Below are positions 5,712-5,723 of a stretch of DNA of 5,723 nucleotides, in pieces. A program made the translations under genes and the position numbers. The notes beneath the pieces were generated by a model. It did no database searches. It was not told the origin of the DNA and saw only the letters and a program-made list of their open reading frames with translations. Position 1 is the stretch's first letter; the number at the start of each line of letters is the position of its first letter. Where the stretch lies: NCBI GenBank assembly GCA_034435395.1, contig DAOTXK010000299.1:1-5723 (forward strand), read 5' to 3'. The stretch is from DAOTXK01 sp034435395 (GTDB lineage: Bacteria; Chloroflexota; Anaerolineae; Aggregatilineales; Ch27).

Positions 5712-5723
5712 AATGGCCCTGAG

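Noticed and set aside
4340..5713. Long minus-strand open frame (457 codons) opposite the cytochrome gene
   Set aside because: It is antisense to a gene with four CxxCH motifs, has the low-complexity composition of a shadow frame, and has no ribosome binding site that I can support.
5618..5723. CRISPR array or tRNA gene in the repetitive right edge
   Set aside because: The repeated elements are short palindromic pieces without regular repeat-spacer spacing, and no cloverleaf with anticodon and T-loop sequences can be drawn.

Overview
The window is GC-rich, and the protein families look like those of an environmental, possibly thermophilic, Gram-positive-like or Chloroflexota-type bacterium. 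That assignment is an inference from family resemblance, base composition and a promoter that sits directly on a start codon. No rRNA, tRNA or other taxonomic marker is present. There are four genes in two divergent groups, no tRNA or rRNA gene, no CRISPR array and no transposase.

Left arm, minus strand (1-2294). The first gene of this arm, reading leftward from 2294, encodes a three-domain protein of about 645 residues. It resembles the D-apionate lactonase (ApnL) family, with a beta domain, a TIM barrel and a C-terminal beta domain. After 38 bases comes the 5' part of a glucosamine-6-phosphate deaminase/6-phosphogluconolactonase family gene (NagB-like) that runs off the left edge. The two form a probable carbohydrate-catabolism operon. 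Its promoter has a perfect TTGACA -35 box, a 17-base spacer and TACAGT, and is surrounded by TGTC/GACA half-sites that could be a repressor operator.

Centre (2295-2594). This is a 300-base divergent regulatory region. The leftward promoter lies in its middle. The rightward promoter is of the extended -10 type (TGTTATACT), with a 7-base direct repeat at an 11-base period where a -35 box would be.

Right arm, plus strand (2595-5617). The first gene encodes a Tat-exported DUF362 protein without the ferredoxin cysteines found in some relatives. It is followed by a likely terminator. A separate promoter then drives an exported or membrane-anchored multiheme cytochrome c. This has an N-terminal carboxypeptidase-regulatory-like beta domain, four intact CxxCH motifs, one degenerate CxxC heme site that lacks its histidine, and a C-terminal beta domain with a GHHIPT signature. 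The -10 box of the cytochrome gene ends 6 bases before its ATG, so its mRNA is predicted to be leaderless.

Right edge (5618-5723). A run of four stem-loops follows the cytochrome stop codon and ends in a near-perfect 9-10 bp hairpin. It looks like an intergenic repeat element or a structured 3' end.

The left arm appears to be cytoplasmic sugar-acid/amino-sugar metabolism, and the right arm extracytoplasmic redox chemistry. Nothing in the sequence shows that the two arms act together beyond their shared divergent region.
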